A stretch of 64,000 nt of DNA from Polystyrenella longa (lineage in GTDB: Bacteria > Planctomycetota > Planctomycetia > Planctomycetales > Planctomycetaceae). A program made the translations under genes and the position numbers. Position 1 is the first letter of the stretch, and the number at the start of each line of letters is the position of its first letter. The notes below the pieces were generated by a model. It saw nothing but the letters and a program-made list of their open reading frames with translations, did not search any database and had not been told where the DNA came from. The DNA is taken from positions 781,211-845,210 of the forward strand of contig NZ_CP036281.1 of NCBI RefSeq assembly GCF_007750395.1, in the 5' to 3' direction. Shown here in pieces: positions 48,511 to 58,116 of this stretch.

Positions 48511-49557
48511 TTATTTTAATTCTTCGAGTAGTTTCTCAGTTCGGTGCAGCCAGCAGTCGATGCCAATCACACTAACGATGACGGCACCCTCAATCGCCTC
48601 TCGCCAGTAGACATCAACGCCAAGGTAGATCATGGATCGGGAGACCAGATACAGGAAACAGGCACCCAGGGCCGAGCCAAGGTAGGTTCCCTGCCCACCG
48701 AAGATATTGGTTCCTCCCAGTACGACCGCCCCAATGACGGTCAGTTCGAAACCGATGGCAATCTGTCCTGGTTTGATTTCCTGGGGATTGGTGACCAGGG
48801 TGAGGGCGGCCAGTCCGAGGAATAGACCACTCACAAGGAAGGCAAGACTCCGGAGTCTTGCCGGGTTAAGACCCTGGCGTTCGCATGCGACGGGAGAACA
48901 ACCAATTGCCAGCCAGAGTCGGGGTAACTTGCCGAATGCTTCCCAGAGAAGAACTCCGATCATAACAACAAGGAGAATCTCTCCCGCGTAAAATTTGCCC
49001 GGACCCTGATACGCTTCGTCCTGAATGCTGAAGACTTCGGGAAAGTCAGGAACCGTGAGGTGCGCGATGATCAACGCGAGCCCTCTGTATAATGTTAACC
49101 CGCCCAATGTCAGAATGATGGGAGAGACTTCTAGAAGGCGAATGAGCCAGCCGTTCAATACGGAGAAAGCAACAGCGGTGGAAAAACATCCCGCATAGCA
49201 AACGGCGGGGGAGAATTCGTAGTAATGGAGAATGCCAAACGTACTTCCTGCGACGGCGATAATGGAACCGATGGAAAGATCAATGGCGCCGCAGAAAATC
49301 AAACCAGTGAGGGCGAAGGCTCCCAGAACTTGCGGTGCGATGTTGGGTCCAAGGTCGACGAGTTCATTCCAGAAGGAGCTTTCCCGCTGCTGAGCGGCGA
49401 AAAAGAGATAGCCAAGCAGCACCAAATTCCCAAACAGTAAAAACAGAATTCGCTGTCGTACCGCAGGAGGCGACTGACGATAAATCAGTTGAGCCGTAGA
49501 ACGGGCAGGTTTGTATTTAGGAGACGCCGGATCCGTTTTCGCGGATGAGTTTGTCAT
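48511..49557 (-). CDS. ABC sugar transporter permease (RbsC/LsrC-like)
   Basis: 348 residues, multi-helix, same family as its neighbour (AIDLSIGSIIAVAGSTFGIL; SVLNGWLIRLLEVSPIILTL; VVLGGTNIFGGQGTYLGSAL). Its ATG overlaps the ATPase stop (ATGA), so translation is coupled. It would pair with the 47535-48476 permease in a heterodimer. Confidence 0.9.
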   Translation of the reverse strand: MTNSSAKTDPASPKYKPARSTAQLIYRQSPPAVRQRILFLLFGNLVLLGYLFFAAQQRESSFWNELVDLGPNIAPQVLGAFALTGLIFCGAIDLSIGSIIAVAGSTFGILHYYEFSPAVCYAGCFSTAVAFSVLNGWLIRLLEVSPIILTLGGLTLYRGLALIIAHLTVPDFPEVFSIQDEAYQGPGKFYAGEILLVVMIGVLLWEAFGKLPRLWLAIGCSPVACERQGLNPARLRSLAFLVSGLFLGLAALTLVTNPQEIKPGQIAIGFELTVIGAVVLGGTNIFGGQGTYLGSALGACFLYLVSRSMIYLGVDVYWREAIEGAVIVSVIGIDCWLHRTEKLLEELK

Positions 49558-51101
49558 GTCGTCTTCCCATCGTGAATGAGGCCGGACGCGGCAAGGACGA
49601 CATTTTGTTCGGTTTTATCGTCACCGGTAAGCTCTGTTTCGATTCGACCTCGGTTCATGACGAGGACACGGTCCGACATCGCCAACACTTCGGGGAGGTC
49701 AGACGAGATGAGTAAAATCGCTTTCCCTTTGTCGGCGAGTTCTTCGATCAGAGAGTGGATTTGGGCTTTGGCGCCGATATCGATTCCGCGCGTCGGTTCG
49801 TCAAGAATGATGACTTCTGGATTTCGCTCGAACCAGCGTCCCAGGATCGCTTTTTGCTGATTACCACCGCTCAGTTGGCCAATCGATTGTTCTCGACCGG
49901 CACTGCGGACGTCGTAAGTTTTGAGGACGGAGTCGACTTTCTCTCGTTCTTTCTTGAGAGAGATGAAACCAAAGCGACTCACTAATCGCGAAAAACCAAT
50001 GCTGATGGAATCGTTCAGAGAATGATCGAGAACGAGTGCCTGCCGTTTGCGTTCTTCGGGAATATAGACGAGTCCGGATTCAACTGCCTGCTGCGCGCTA
50101 GAAGGTTTCCAGAGACGGGTCCGATAATGCATCTGGCCTGATTCAATGGGGTAGAGTCCATAGATTGCACGGGCGAGTTCAGAACGCCCGGCACCAACGA
50201 GCCCTGCCAGGCCGAGGATTTCTCCCGCGTGGAGCGAGAAGGAAATGTCGTAAAACATATTATTCCGGGTGACGTTTTCCAGTTCCAGCAGCGGGAGCCC
50301 CAGCAACCGTTGTTTACGATGTGGAAAAACCTGTTCCAGGTCTCTTCCGACCATCTCTGCCACCATTCGCTCTGCCGTGATGTCGACGGTGGGACAGTGG
50401 TTGATGAGTGTGCCTTCTCTCAGGATCGCCACGTGGTTGGTTAACTCGAAGATTTCATCGAGCCGATGCGAAACATAGATCATACTGACCCCTTCTTTTC
50501 GCAACCTTTTCAGGTGCCCGAATAAACGTTTAATTTCAGGCTCGGTAAGCGCCGCACTGGGTTCGTCCAGGATGAGCAACTTAGCTTTACGGGCCAACGC
50601 GTTAGCGATAGCGACTTCCTGTTTCTGAACAGCGGATAACGATTCGAATTGAGCGTCGGTCGCGATTTCAATACCGAACGATTGAAGTCGCTCCTGTGCA
50701 ATGTTGTGAACCGCTTGCCAATCTGTACTCCACCAGGGAGTGCGGGGCCACGGTTCGCCTAGCAGCATATTTTCGGCGACGGTCAAATGGGCTGCGTATT
50801 CCAATTCCTGATGAATCGTTGCGATCCCGGTTTCCAATGCCTCGCGTGGAGACGGGAATTCGACCGGCTTTCCCTGAAATCGAATCGTTCCCGAGTCGGG
50901 CGAGTGGAGTCCGCTTAATAGTTTGATCAGCGTCGATTTGCCTGCACCATTCTCACCAACGAGCCCCAGTATTTCTCCTTCGCCCAGGGAGAGATCCAAG
51001 GGCTTCAGAGCCACATATGCCCCAAACGATTTCGTTAATCCCTGTAGATCCAAAAGAGTCGGAACGGAATTGGTTTTTGTTTGGGAGTCGGTCCGGATCA
51101 T
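49554..51101 (-). CDS. ABC sugar transporter ATP-binding protein (RbsA/LsrA-like)
   Basis: 515 residues, two ABC domains in tandem as in RbsA. Domain 1 has a Walker A GENGAGKST (about 51-59) and a Walker B LLILDEPSAAL; domain 2 has a degenerate Walker A (GLVGAGRSELA), a signature LSGGNQQKAILGRW and VIILDEPTRGIDIGAKA. It energises the import of a sugar-like ligand. It is the first gene of the ATPase-permease-permease-binding-protein operon, the same order as lsrACDB. The glycosidase-like gene lies 70 nt upstream on the same strand. Confidence 0.93.
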   Translation of the reverse strand: MIRTDSQTKTNSVPTLLDLQGLTKSFGAYVALKPLDLSLGEGEILGLVGENGAGKSTLIKLLSGLHSPDSGTIRFQGKPVEFPSPREALETGIATIHQELEYAAHLTVAENMLLGEPWPRTPWWSTDWQAVHNIAQERLQSFGIEIATDAQFESLSAVQKQEVAIANALARKAKLLILDEPSAALTEPEIKRLFGHLKRLRKEGVSMIYVSHRLDEIFELTNHVAILREGTLINHCPTVDITAERMVAEMVGRDLEQVFPHRKQRLLGLPLLELENVTRNNMFYDISFSLHAGEILGLAGLVGAGRSELARAIYGLYPIESGQMHYRTRLWKPSSAQQAVESGLVYIPEERKRQALVLDHSLNDSISIGFSRLVSRFGFISLKKEREKVDSVLKTYDVRSAGREQSIGQLSGGNQQKAILGRWFERNPEVIILDEPTRGIDIGAKAQIHSLIEELADKGKAILLISSDLPEVLAMSDRVLVMNRGRIETELTGDDKTEQNVVLAASGLIHDGKTT

Positions 51102-51171
51102 TTGTCTTGGGAATCAATCGGAACAGGAAAGACAACGAGGATCAAATACTGAGGAATCAATTATTGGGGAA

Positions 51172-52686
51172 TCAATTATTGCGAAACGCAAAGCTGTAAA
51201 GGTCACAATTATTCATCTGAAATCGAATGTAAACAGGTTGTCCTGCGTACTTGGAGATGTCGAAATCTGGAAAATCAACAGGAGCTCGTAAGTGATCGCC
51301 CGAGACTGGAATTGATTCGGCGAGAAGGAGACCGGAGGAATCGTGTAAATGAACGACCACCGACCCTTTGGGTTTCGTTTGAATGTTGAGTTCCAATCGA
51401 TCACCCGAGAAAACAACCGGGACTGTTTTCAACGATCCGGTTAATTCCCCCGATTTCGCTGATACAAACCGGTCTCGCTTCCATGTGACTAACCCAATGC
51501 TGCCCGTGTATTCTGAAAGGCGGCCTGTTCCTTCTGCTCGATAAAGGCATGGGTTTCCATGCGTGAAATTGCAGGCACTGTAATACAGGCGAACTTCATC
51601 ATTCACCAGAATGGCTTCCGCGGGTGTCGTAAAGAACCCGCTGTCCCACTGGCCTGGTTTTCCGCGGGGAACAACTGGCGTTCGAAAAGGGCGTTCCCAA
51701 GTGACGAGGTCGCGAGTGACTGCGAGTTGGATCTCCGAGGGGCCTTCGTGGTTTCCGTATCGGGCATCATTATTAATAGTGAAGACCCAGGGGAAACCGA
51801 CCGTACAGCTTTCTGCCTGATAAACACCTGCTCCATAGAATTCGGTTCGCATTAAATCAGGTGCATCGGGAACGTCCAGTAGGGATCGAACTTCCTCAAT
51901 TCGGGCGAGCGAACTGGCGTCGTCGCGTAAATCGGGTTTAAAGATATAATAGGGTTCAGACCAGGTTAGAAAATCCTGGCTGATCGATAGACCAAAGCAG
52001 CGGCGGATATGATCGCGATGCTTCGTGACCAGTTTGGGAATTGCGACATACTGTTGCCGTTGTCGGTCGAAATATCCAGTGAGAACATCGCTGGAACGAA
52101 CGACATAAGTTTTGCTTAATCTCGTCCAATGGATGCCATCGGGAGAGACCATCGTCTGCGGTCCCCCTTCTGGTTTGGGAGCATCAATGTGACAAAGCAT
52201 TTTATAGCGGCGTGAGGGATCAGCCTCTTTGTTATCTTTAATGACAGAGGCTAAATGGCACTCTGCTACAATGTTCGTCGGTTCGCCAGCTTCTGTGAGG
52301 TATTCCTTCAGTAGCGGTTTAGTCCAATGGAGACCGTCCTCACTGGTGGCATAGCAAGTGACATAGGTTTCGCTTTGATCAATTCCATTCGAGGCGAGAT
52401 ACCACATTTTGAAGAGCTGTTCTTCTTCATCGAAGAGAACTGTTCCGTACAATTCAAGTCGCCAGCCTTCCCAGGAACGGTCGACGGTGATCAGAGGGTT
52501 TTGGGAATGTCGTTTTCCGGCATGCATCTTGAAATGCACGTTTTCAGAGTCATGAACCAGGACCTGGTCGACGAATAATTGAGCTTTGTCAGCCACGTCG
52601 AACGGGGAATCGCCGGCCAGCGCCGAAAATGAGCAGATGACGAGCGATAATGTCAGGAACACGAACGTCCATTTTGAGTTGGGCAT
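51172..52686 (-). CDS. Secreted five-bladed-propeller glycoside-hydrolase-like protein
   Basis: About 504 residues from the ATG at 52686. A signal peptide (FVFLTLSLVICSFSALA-GD) precedes a GH32/43/68-like beta-propeller: FKMWYLASNG, YATSEDGLHWTKP, MVSPDGIHWTRL, SISQDFLTWSEP and GQWDSGFFTTPAEAIL. The final 120 residues form a beta-sandwich-like region (LELNIQTKPKGSVVVHLHDS). It is probably a sugar-polymer hydrolase, but I cannot place the catalytic acids. A GTG at 52704 with TAGG four bases upstream is another possible start. It lies just upstream of the sugar ABC operon, so its products may be the imported ligand (inference). Confidence 0.75.
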   Translation of the reverse strand: MPNSKWTFVFLTLSLVICSFSALAGDSPFDVADKAQLFVDQVLVHDSENVHFKMHAGKRHSQNPLITVDRSWEGWRLELYGTVLFDEEEQLFKMWYLASNGIDQSETYVTCYATSEDGLHWTKPLLKEYLTEAGEPTNIVAECHLASVIKDNKEADPSRRYKMLCHIDAPKPEGGPQTMVSPDGIHWTRLSKTYVVRSSDVLTGYFDRQRQQYVAIPKLVTKHRDHIRRCFGLSISQDFLTWSEPYYIFKPDLRDDASSLARIEEVRSLLDVPDAPDLMRTEFYGAGVYQAESCTVGFPWVFTINNDARYGNHEGPSEIQLAVTRDLVTWERPFRTPVVPRGKPGQWDSGFFTTPAEAILVNDEVRLYYSACNFTHGNPCLYRAEGTGRLSEYTGSIGLVTWKRDRFVSAKSGELTGSLKTVPVVFSGDRLELNIQTKPKGSVVVHLHDSSGLLLAESIPVSGDHLRAPVDFPDFDISKYAGQPVYIRFQMNNCDLYSFAFRNN

Positions 52687-52787
52687 ACGGGAAATGATTT
52701 GCACTATGCCTACTTTCAAATTTTAAAAGACGAATCGTTGCAATTCAGATAGTTGTTGGTCAGGAAGAATAGAGGCGACGTCTGGAA

Positions 52788-55700
52788 CTACTTCAAGGGG
52801 ACGATGCCGATGTATTCGCCGTTCCCCGGATGAGTCGCCGTGATCTTGATCGTCAGCGGTTTACCGGGGGTGACCATGTTCGCGGGTACTTGCAGTTCAA
52901 TGACACCGCTTGACTTTGATCCGGAAGATTCGAGAGCCATGTAACGTGCGAGTAATCCATTCTCCTCGTTCATCCATTGAGCATCTTCAATTGTCGAGGC
53001 GATTTCAACCTGTTGATTGTCATTGATGGAAAGAGTGAAGGGATGTGTTGGTTGGTCACCAATTTTCATTGCGATGGGAAGCAGAACGGATTGAGGTTTG
53101 GCGGGGTCGGCATCTTCCGGAATGACTGTAGTCTCACAGATAACGTGAGTCGCAGCGGTGCCGGCTACGCTGACGGCGACTTTGGTGTCACCGTACCAAC
53201 CGAGATGATTGACCAGCACGGGGCTGGCAGCTTCGTTGCCCACCTGGACGGTTGCGGCTTCTCGAACAAGCTGTCGTGCATTGTTTGCAATTCGCTCGTC
53301 GGTAGCCCCAGTCGTGCCTGGTTTGCTTCTAAGGAACGCAATGATATCAGCCATGTCCTGATGCGAAACATCCTTCTCAAGCCCTTCTGGCATGAACGAC
53401 TTGCGGGTATTCACTAATTCATCAATGTCGGTTCGCAATAAGATCCTTTTGCGACCATTGTTTTCTGCCAAGGTAATGCTGCTGGATGATTCAGAAACGA
53501 TCATGCCGTTGTAAGCGCGGCCATCATTCATCACGGCAATGTAGTTGCGGTACTGACCTTCGACCGCTTTGTTTGGGTCGAATACAGCCAGAGCGATATT
53601 TCCGGCAGACTTATCGGACAACGCGGTAATATTGGGGCCGATATTAGTTCCCACGGCTCGGACCTGGTGGCAGGCCGAACAGGTTCGCCGGAAGACCAGA
53701 GAACCTCGTATCGGATTGCCGTCCATTTGAGCAACAGATTTGTAGTCTTCGACAATCTGGACACGATCACTCGAACCGGTGGATTGCAGAAGTTTGTTGG
53801 CTCGTCCACGTATTACATCGTCAGAGAGCGATATCAGGTTGGAACGGGTCGCCGGATCGAGGTCGACTGCGGCCACAGTTCCTTCTTCCAATGCATCCAG
53901 GAATATCTTAGTCCAGGCAGCTCTGCTGAGCAGAACACTAGTGACGGATCCTTGCAGGCTGGGAGAGTAGGCTCTCCAGTTCTCCAGCAACATCGTGGGG
54001 ACGGCATCGCTTTTCTTACTTGCCAGGTTCGTAATCGCGGCTTCCTGGAGCAATGAGGGAATGTTTGGAGTTAGAAGTTCTGAGAGAGCTTCGAGGTTAT
54101 CGTCGAGGTCATCAAGTCCTCGTCCCAGCAGACGAACGGCCAGCTGTCGCGAGGCGAGGTCAGCATCTTCATCGGTGGCGAGTTCGAGTGCGGATTCGAA
54201 AATGTCGTCCGTTTGTTCCCATAGTTCTTCCTGTTCGCCCGTCACTTTGTGAAGCGTGCTGAGATCAGAGCCTGCTCGTTCGAGCGCATCGAGAAAGGAA
54301 CCCATGGCTGAGTATTGCCAGGGAGCGATTACTGCATCTTCCGCTTGTTCATTTGGTAAGACGATGTTCGCGAGAACCTTTGTGGCAACTTCTTTCGATT
54401 CGACTCCCAAGGCAGTAACAACGAGATGCTGAACGAGTTCCGCCCAGGCGCCGGAAGTATCGGGATGCGCGAGGACATAGTCGAGCATCAACTCGGCATG
54501 GGGTAAAGCGGAGGAGAGAACGGCGGCTCGCATCCAATGGTCCTCGGCAGTGCTTACGCCCAGCTTGGCGAGGGCATCTGCTGCGAGCGGGTCGTTCCAT
54601 TCTCCAAGAGAAAGGGCGATTTGTAGTTTGAGTTTGATTTCCGGATGTTCAATCAGACTGGTGACCTTCTCCCCCAGTGTTGGGTGATCGTTCATCAGGG
54701 GTTCACTTAGTTCCACAGCGGCGGAGAGAACGTGCCAGTCGGTGTCGTTAAAAGCACTGAGTAAAATCTCTTCGTTAAGTGCGTTGATACCAGCGAGTGT
54801 ATGTAAAGCCTGTACTCGGCTGACGGGCAGGGGAGCATGCAGTGCGATCTGTTTGAGTGTTCGCAGCAGGTCCATATGTTTGGAAGAATCTTCACGGTTG
54901 ACGAGCAATTGCTGGGAGAGATCGCGTACCGGTCCGTTGGTACTTTTGAGATGCTCTGCAAGTTCAACAGAATCGAGCATTTCCAGATTAGGAAGAGGCC
55001 CCTGCGGCCGGTTCCCTTTTTTATAAACACGGTAGATGCGACCTTTGTCTTCGCCTGCGCGGACGTTCAACATCTTCTGCCAATCGTCCGGAATCCATTG
55101 GGGGTGTTCGATCACTTGACGATACATGTCGGCAAACCAGATTGCCCCATCGGGGCCCGTGGTGATGCGGACAGGGCGTGACCAGACGTCGGTGGACGCA
55201 AGGAATTCACGGTCCTGTTCACCCGGTGCACGAACACCGTGAAAAGTGACACCGTTGTCATTGAGCACCGTGCGAAATACCAGGTTGTGAACGGGTTCAC
55301 AAATGAGAGCACTATGTGCGAATTCGGGGCCGAGGGTGACATCGCGGAAGATCCCCTCACCACAAGCGGAGGTCACACGGTTCGCCGCGTAGAGGTCGTT
55401 AAACCGGTCGACCGTACGGCTGGCGGGATAAATGGGGGGAGCTACAGGCGGGTCGATCAGTTCTTCTCGTGGTGGAGGAGCAGGAAAAAATCGATTCCGA
55501 CGAAGGTATCGGTCTGAAATGACATAGTGATAGATCGGTCTACTGTTATCACTACCAAACCAGTGTCCCCAGTCATCACGAACGCGTCCGTACTGGGTCC
55601 GTCCACTTTCGGTTTCGATTTCGCTGGTATCTGGTTTGATGCGTATGTCGAGGTTCGACATGTTGATTTTCTGGCCAGTGAGAACGGCGGTGATCTCTTC

Positions 55701-57557
55701 ATTGGGGGCGCCGCTGCCGACATGAATCCAGTTATCGAGTCCCCAGGCAAAACCGTTGACACGGTGTTGCGGGTTCGACTCGACAAAGCCGGTGAAGAGA
55801 ACTTGTTTGTGATCTGCTTTTCCATCGCCGTCGGTATCTTCAGCGTAGAAAATGTCCGGGGCACAACTGACGATGGCCCCTTTCCGCCAGGGCATGACGC
55901 CGGTGGGGTAGGAAAGACCATCCAGGAAGATTTGGGCGTCGTCCATTTTTCCGTCACCATTGGTGTCGGTGAGGATGCGGACCTGTCCGCCCGGAGTTCC
56001 GTCGTTATTTAATCCATTTGGGTAGTCGCTCATCTGGACAACCCACAGTCGGCCATCGGGGCCGAAATTGAAGTTCACCGGGTCGGCGATGAGCGGTTCC
56101 GAAGCGACAAGTTCGATCTCGTAGCCTTCGGGTAGCTTCCAGGTTTTTAAGGCTTCTTTGGGAGACTTGGCTCCTTCGGCCGGGTTGGATTTGATTTCCT
56201 TGACCCGTTTCAGGACGAGGTCTTCGGTGCCGCTGGCCCAAGGGCCGGGGTGGTTGTAGAAGACCTGAGAAAAGTCGACTTCGTACCCTCCCTGTTGAAT
56301 CATCGATTCGGAGGGGACATAGCCAAAGACATCGTTGGCGTAAGCCGTAACCCAGGTGCGCTGGCTATCAGTCAACTCGTGTCGAATACGATGGGCGTAG
56401 GGAGAAACGACTTCGCCACCCAGAAAGACCATAGTCAGCTCATCACCGAAGGCCCAGGTCTGGATTGGCATTGGGTAGGTTTCGGGAAGACGACGTTTTC
56501 GCTCGTAGACTTCCACCATGTTCTCGGCATGCCGACGAACCTGAGGATTAGGGTCATTCAGGAGGTCGCGGAATTCCTGCACATCGCGACGATTGTATTC
56601 GAGTCCGGCGTAGCCAAATGAAGCTTCGGGAGCGGCTTGAATGGGTTCCAGCTTTGTACCCAGGATACGTTTCACTTCATCCGCGATGACACGCCCATTA
56701 CTGACGGCTTGTTCGAATTCACCACGAGGTTCCGGGTTGGCGTCGGCGCCGCAACCAATGGTGCAGAGGGCGACTGCATCGGTGTATTCTTCTTCGAGAA
56801 ACTTCTGAGCATAACCGGCCCAGTCGCCATTCACGAAATTATGTTTGGGAACGAGCGTGGTGCAATGACAGGCATAGTTGAAGACGATCCCGAGCAATTT
56901 GCCGTCGGCGGAGGTGACTCGAATGACAGGGAGAGTTTCGTCGATAATGCCTTCCGGATTGGGGCCCATACCGACACAGATGCCCCCTTTGATAATTCGT
57001 CGATTCATCGCGAGGCGAGAGGCTCCCTCGCCCCAACTGAGTTGAGCCGGCGCGAGTGATTTGATGGCTTCTCCGACGGAGTCGACCAGTTGGTCTTCGA
57101 TGTACTGAGTGTATCGATCCATCGCGGCGACTTCCGCTTCGGACTGGGGAGCCGCAAACAGGTTTGGGATTCCTGCGGAGGTATGAGGCGCGGTGTGCGA
57201 GTGGGTGTTTGCCAAGGCAAAGCGTTCACGACTGATACCGAAGTCTTTTTCGAGTCGTTCGGCAATCTGTTTGGTAATGACGCCGGAAAGACCAATCCCT
57301 TCCACCGAACTGAGGATGTGAATAGGTTGGTTGCCCTGACGGATGGCCAATGTACGCACGTAGATTGGTTCTTCCACACGCTCAAAGGGTTCAGTGCGGT
57401 TACCATATCCAGAAAGGCGCACAGGTTCGGTGGGGGTGATATCGCGTTTGGCAAAGCTGGCCTGGAAATCTGCAGCAAACAGGGCAGAGGAGCAAACCGA
57501 AAGGAGTCCGGTTAATACCAGCACGCACAAAAGATGACTTCTACCGAATGGAAGCAT
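52788..57557 (-). CDS. Giant secreted fusion: neutral ceramidase-like, PVC dehydrogenase, HEAT repeats and CxxCH heme
   Basis: 1589 residues from the ATG at 57557 (GAGGA five bases upstream; a TTG at 57569 is less likely). A signal peptide ends near LFA-AD. Residues about 30-440 resemble the neutral/alkaline ceramidase N-domain, including the zinc motif NTHSHTAPHTS (about 117-127) and FNYACHCTTLVPKHNF. From about 470 comes a PVC membrane-bound dehydrogenase propeller (LPEGYEIELVASEPLIADPV; FAWGLDNWIHVGSGAP), then HEAT-like repeats, a CSACH heme domain (about 1295-1300) and a C-terminal region of about 170 residues that looks beta-rich. So a hydrolase, an oxidoreductase and a cytochrome are on one chain. 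Export to the periplasm is likely; substrates are unproven. Confidence 0.85.
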   Translation of the reverse strand: MLPFGRSHLLCVLVLTGLLSVCSSALFAADFQASFAKRDITPTEPVRLSGYGNRTEPFERVEEPIYVRTLAIRQGNQPIHILSSVEGIGLSGVITKQIAERLEKDFGISRERFALANTHSHTAPHTSAGIPNLFAAPQSEAEVAAMDRYTQYIEDQLVDSVGEAIKSLAPAQLSWGEGASRLAMNRRIIKGGICVGMGPNPEGIIDETLPVIRVTSADGKLLGIVFNYACHCTTLVPKHNFVNGDWAGYAQKFLEEEYTDAVALCTIGCGADANPEPRGEFEQAVSNGRVIADEVKRILGTKLEPIQAAPEASFGYAGLEYNRRDVQEFRDLLNDPNPQVRRHAENMVEVYERKRRLPETYPMPIQTWAFGDELTMVFLGGEVVSPYAHRIRHELTDSQRTWVTAYANDVFGYVPSESMIQQGGYEVDFSQVFYNHPGPWASGTEDLVLKRVKEIKSNPAEGAKSPKEALKTWKLPEGYEIELVASEPLIADPVNFNFGPDGRLWVVQMSDYPNGLNNDGTPGGQVRILTDTNGDGKMDDAQIFLDGLSYPTGVMPWRKGAIVSCAPDIFYAEDTDGDGKADHKQVLFTGFVESNPQHRVNGFAWGLDNWIHVGSGAPNEEITAVLTGQKINMSNLDIRIKPDTSEIETESGRTQYGRVRDDWGHWFGSDNSRPIYHYVISDRYLRRNRFFPAPPPREELIDPPVAPPIYPASRTVDRFNDLYAANRVTSACGEGIFRDVTLGPEFAHSALICEPVHNLVFRTVLNDNGVTFHGVRAPGEQDREFLASTDVWSRPVRITTGPDGAIWFADMYRQVIEHPQWIPDDWQKMLNVRAGEDKGRIYRVYKKGNRPQGPLPNLEMLDSVELAEHLKSTNGPVRDLSQQLLVNREDSSKHMDLLRTLKQIALHAPLPVSRVQALHTLAGINALNEEILLSAFNDTDWHVLSAAVELSEPLMNDHPTLGEKVTSLIEHPEIKLKLQIALSLGEWNDPLAADALAKLGVSTAEDHWMRAAVLSSALPHAELMLDYVLAHPDTSGAWAELVQHLVVTALGVESKEVATKVLANIVLPNEQAEDAVIAPWQYSAMGSFLDALERAGSDLSTLHKVTGEQEELWEQTDDIFESALELATDEDADLASRQLAVRLLGRGLDDLDDNLEALSELLTPNIPSLLQEAAITNLASKKSDAVPTMLLENWRAYSPSLQGSVTSVLLSRAAWTKIFLDALEEGTVAAVDLDPATRSNLISLSDDVIRGRANKLLQSTGSSDRVQIVEDYKSVAQMDGNPIRGSLVFRRTCSACHQVRAVGTNIGPNITALSDKSAGNIALAVFDPNKAVEGQYRNYIAVMNDGRAYNGMIVSESSSSITLAENNGRKRILLRTDIDELVNTRKSFMPEGLEKDVSHQDMADIIAFLRSKPGTTGATDERIANNARQLVREAATVQVGNEAASPVLVNHLGWYGDTKVAVSVAGTAATHVICETTVIPEDADPAKPQSVLLPIAMKIGDQPTHPFTLSINDNQQVEIASTIEDAQWMNEENGLLARYMALESSGSKSSGVIELQVPANMVTPGKPLTIKITATHPGNGEYIGIVPLK

Positions 57558-58116
57558 TCTTATCCTCAATATTTATGTGGGGGATACTTTATGTATGGGC
57601 ACCTTCACGAGGGAAACCGAGAAGGGAAGGATCAGAGGGGAGTCCAGACTGCACAAGGAAAGGTCGCGCAGTGAGGCCACTAATGTACTTATAACAAATC
57701 AGACTCTATTAGACTTGATCGTGCGAGGGAAATGCAACTGAGCCGTTATTCGGGAGGGGTTAAAGCTTGCCAGGTTTCACTGACCGGCAGAGGTGGCAGC
57801 CTTACCGTAAACGGGGTTTTTCCCTTGTCCGAGTACCGATTATAGACGGACCTTCAATACCGGCAATCAGCGATGTCGGGATCAAAGTGTGCTGGACAGC
57901 GGCGAAAGTATCCGATTTTCGATAAGGAATGCCTTCCTTTTGGGATGTTGTCGGCTGGGCCAGGAGACTTAGACAGGGCTGACAATCACGTAGATTAGAC
58001 AGGCGTGCAGGAGTTCAACAGAAGACCCGATGCGATCGGGATCAGTTAACCCCATGATTTCTCGGCGATAGTCTAAGTCGGAGAGAAGTCAGAATCTGAT
58101 ACGTTGAAAGTTGGCA
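57558..58116. other. Divergent spacer upstream of the ceramidase fusion and the P/Q-rich lipoprotein
   Basis: Both promoters lie here. AAGGAATGCCTTCCTT (about 57926-57941) is a short palindrome. I see no gene; a 77-codon minus frame overlaps the lipoprotein start and lacks support. Confidence 0.45.
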
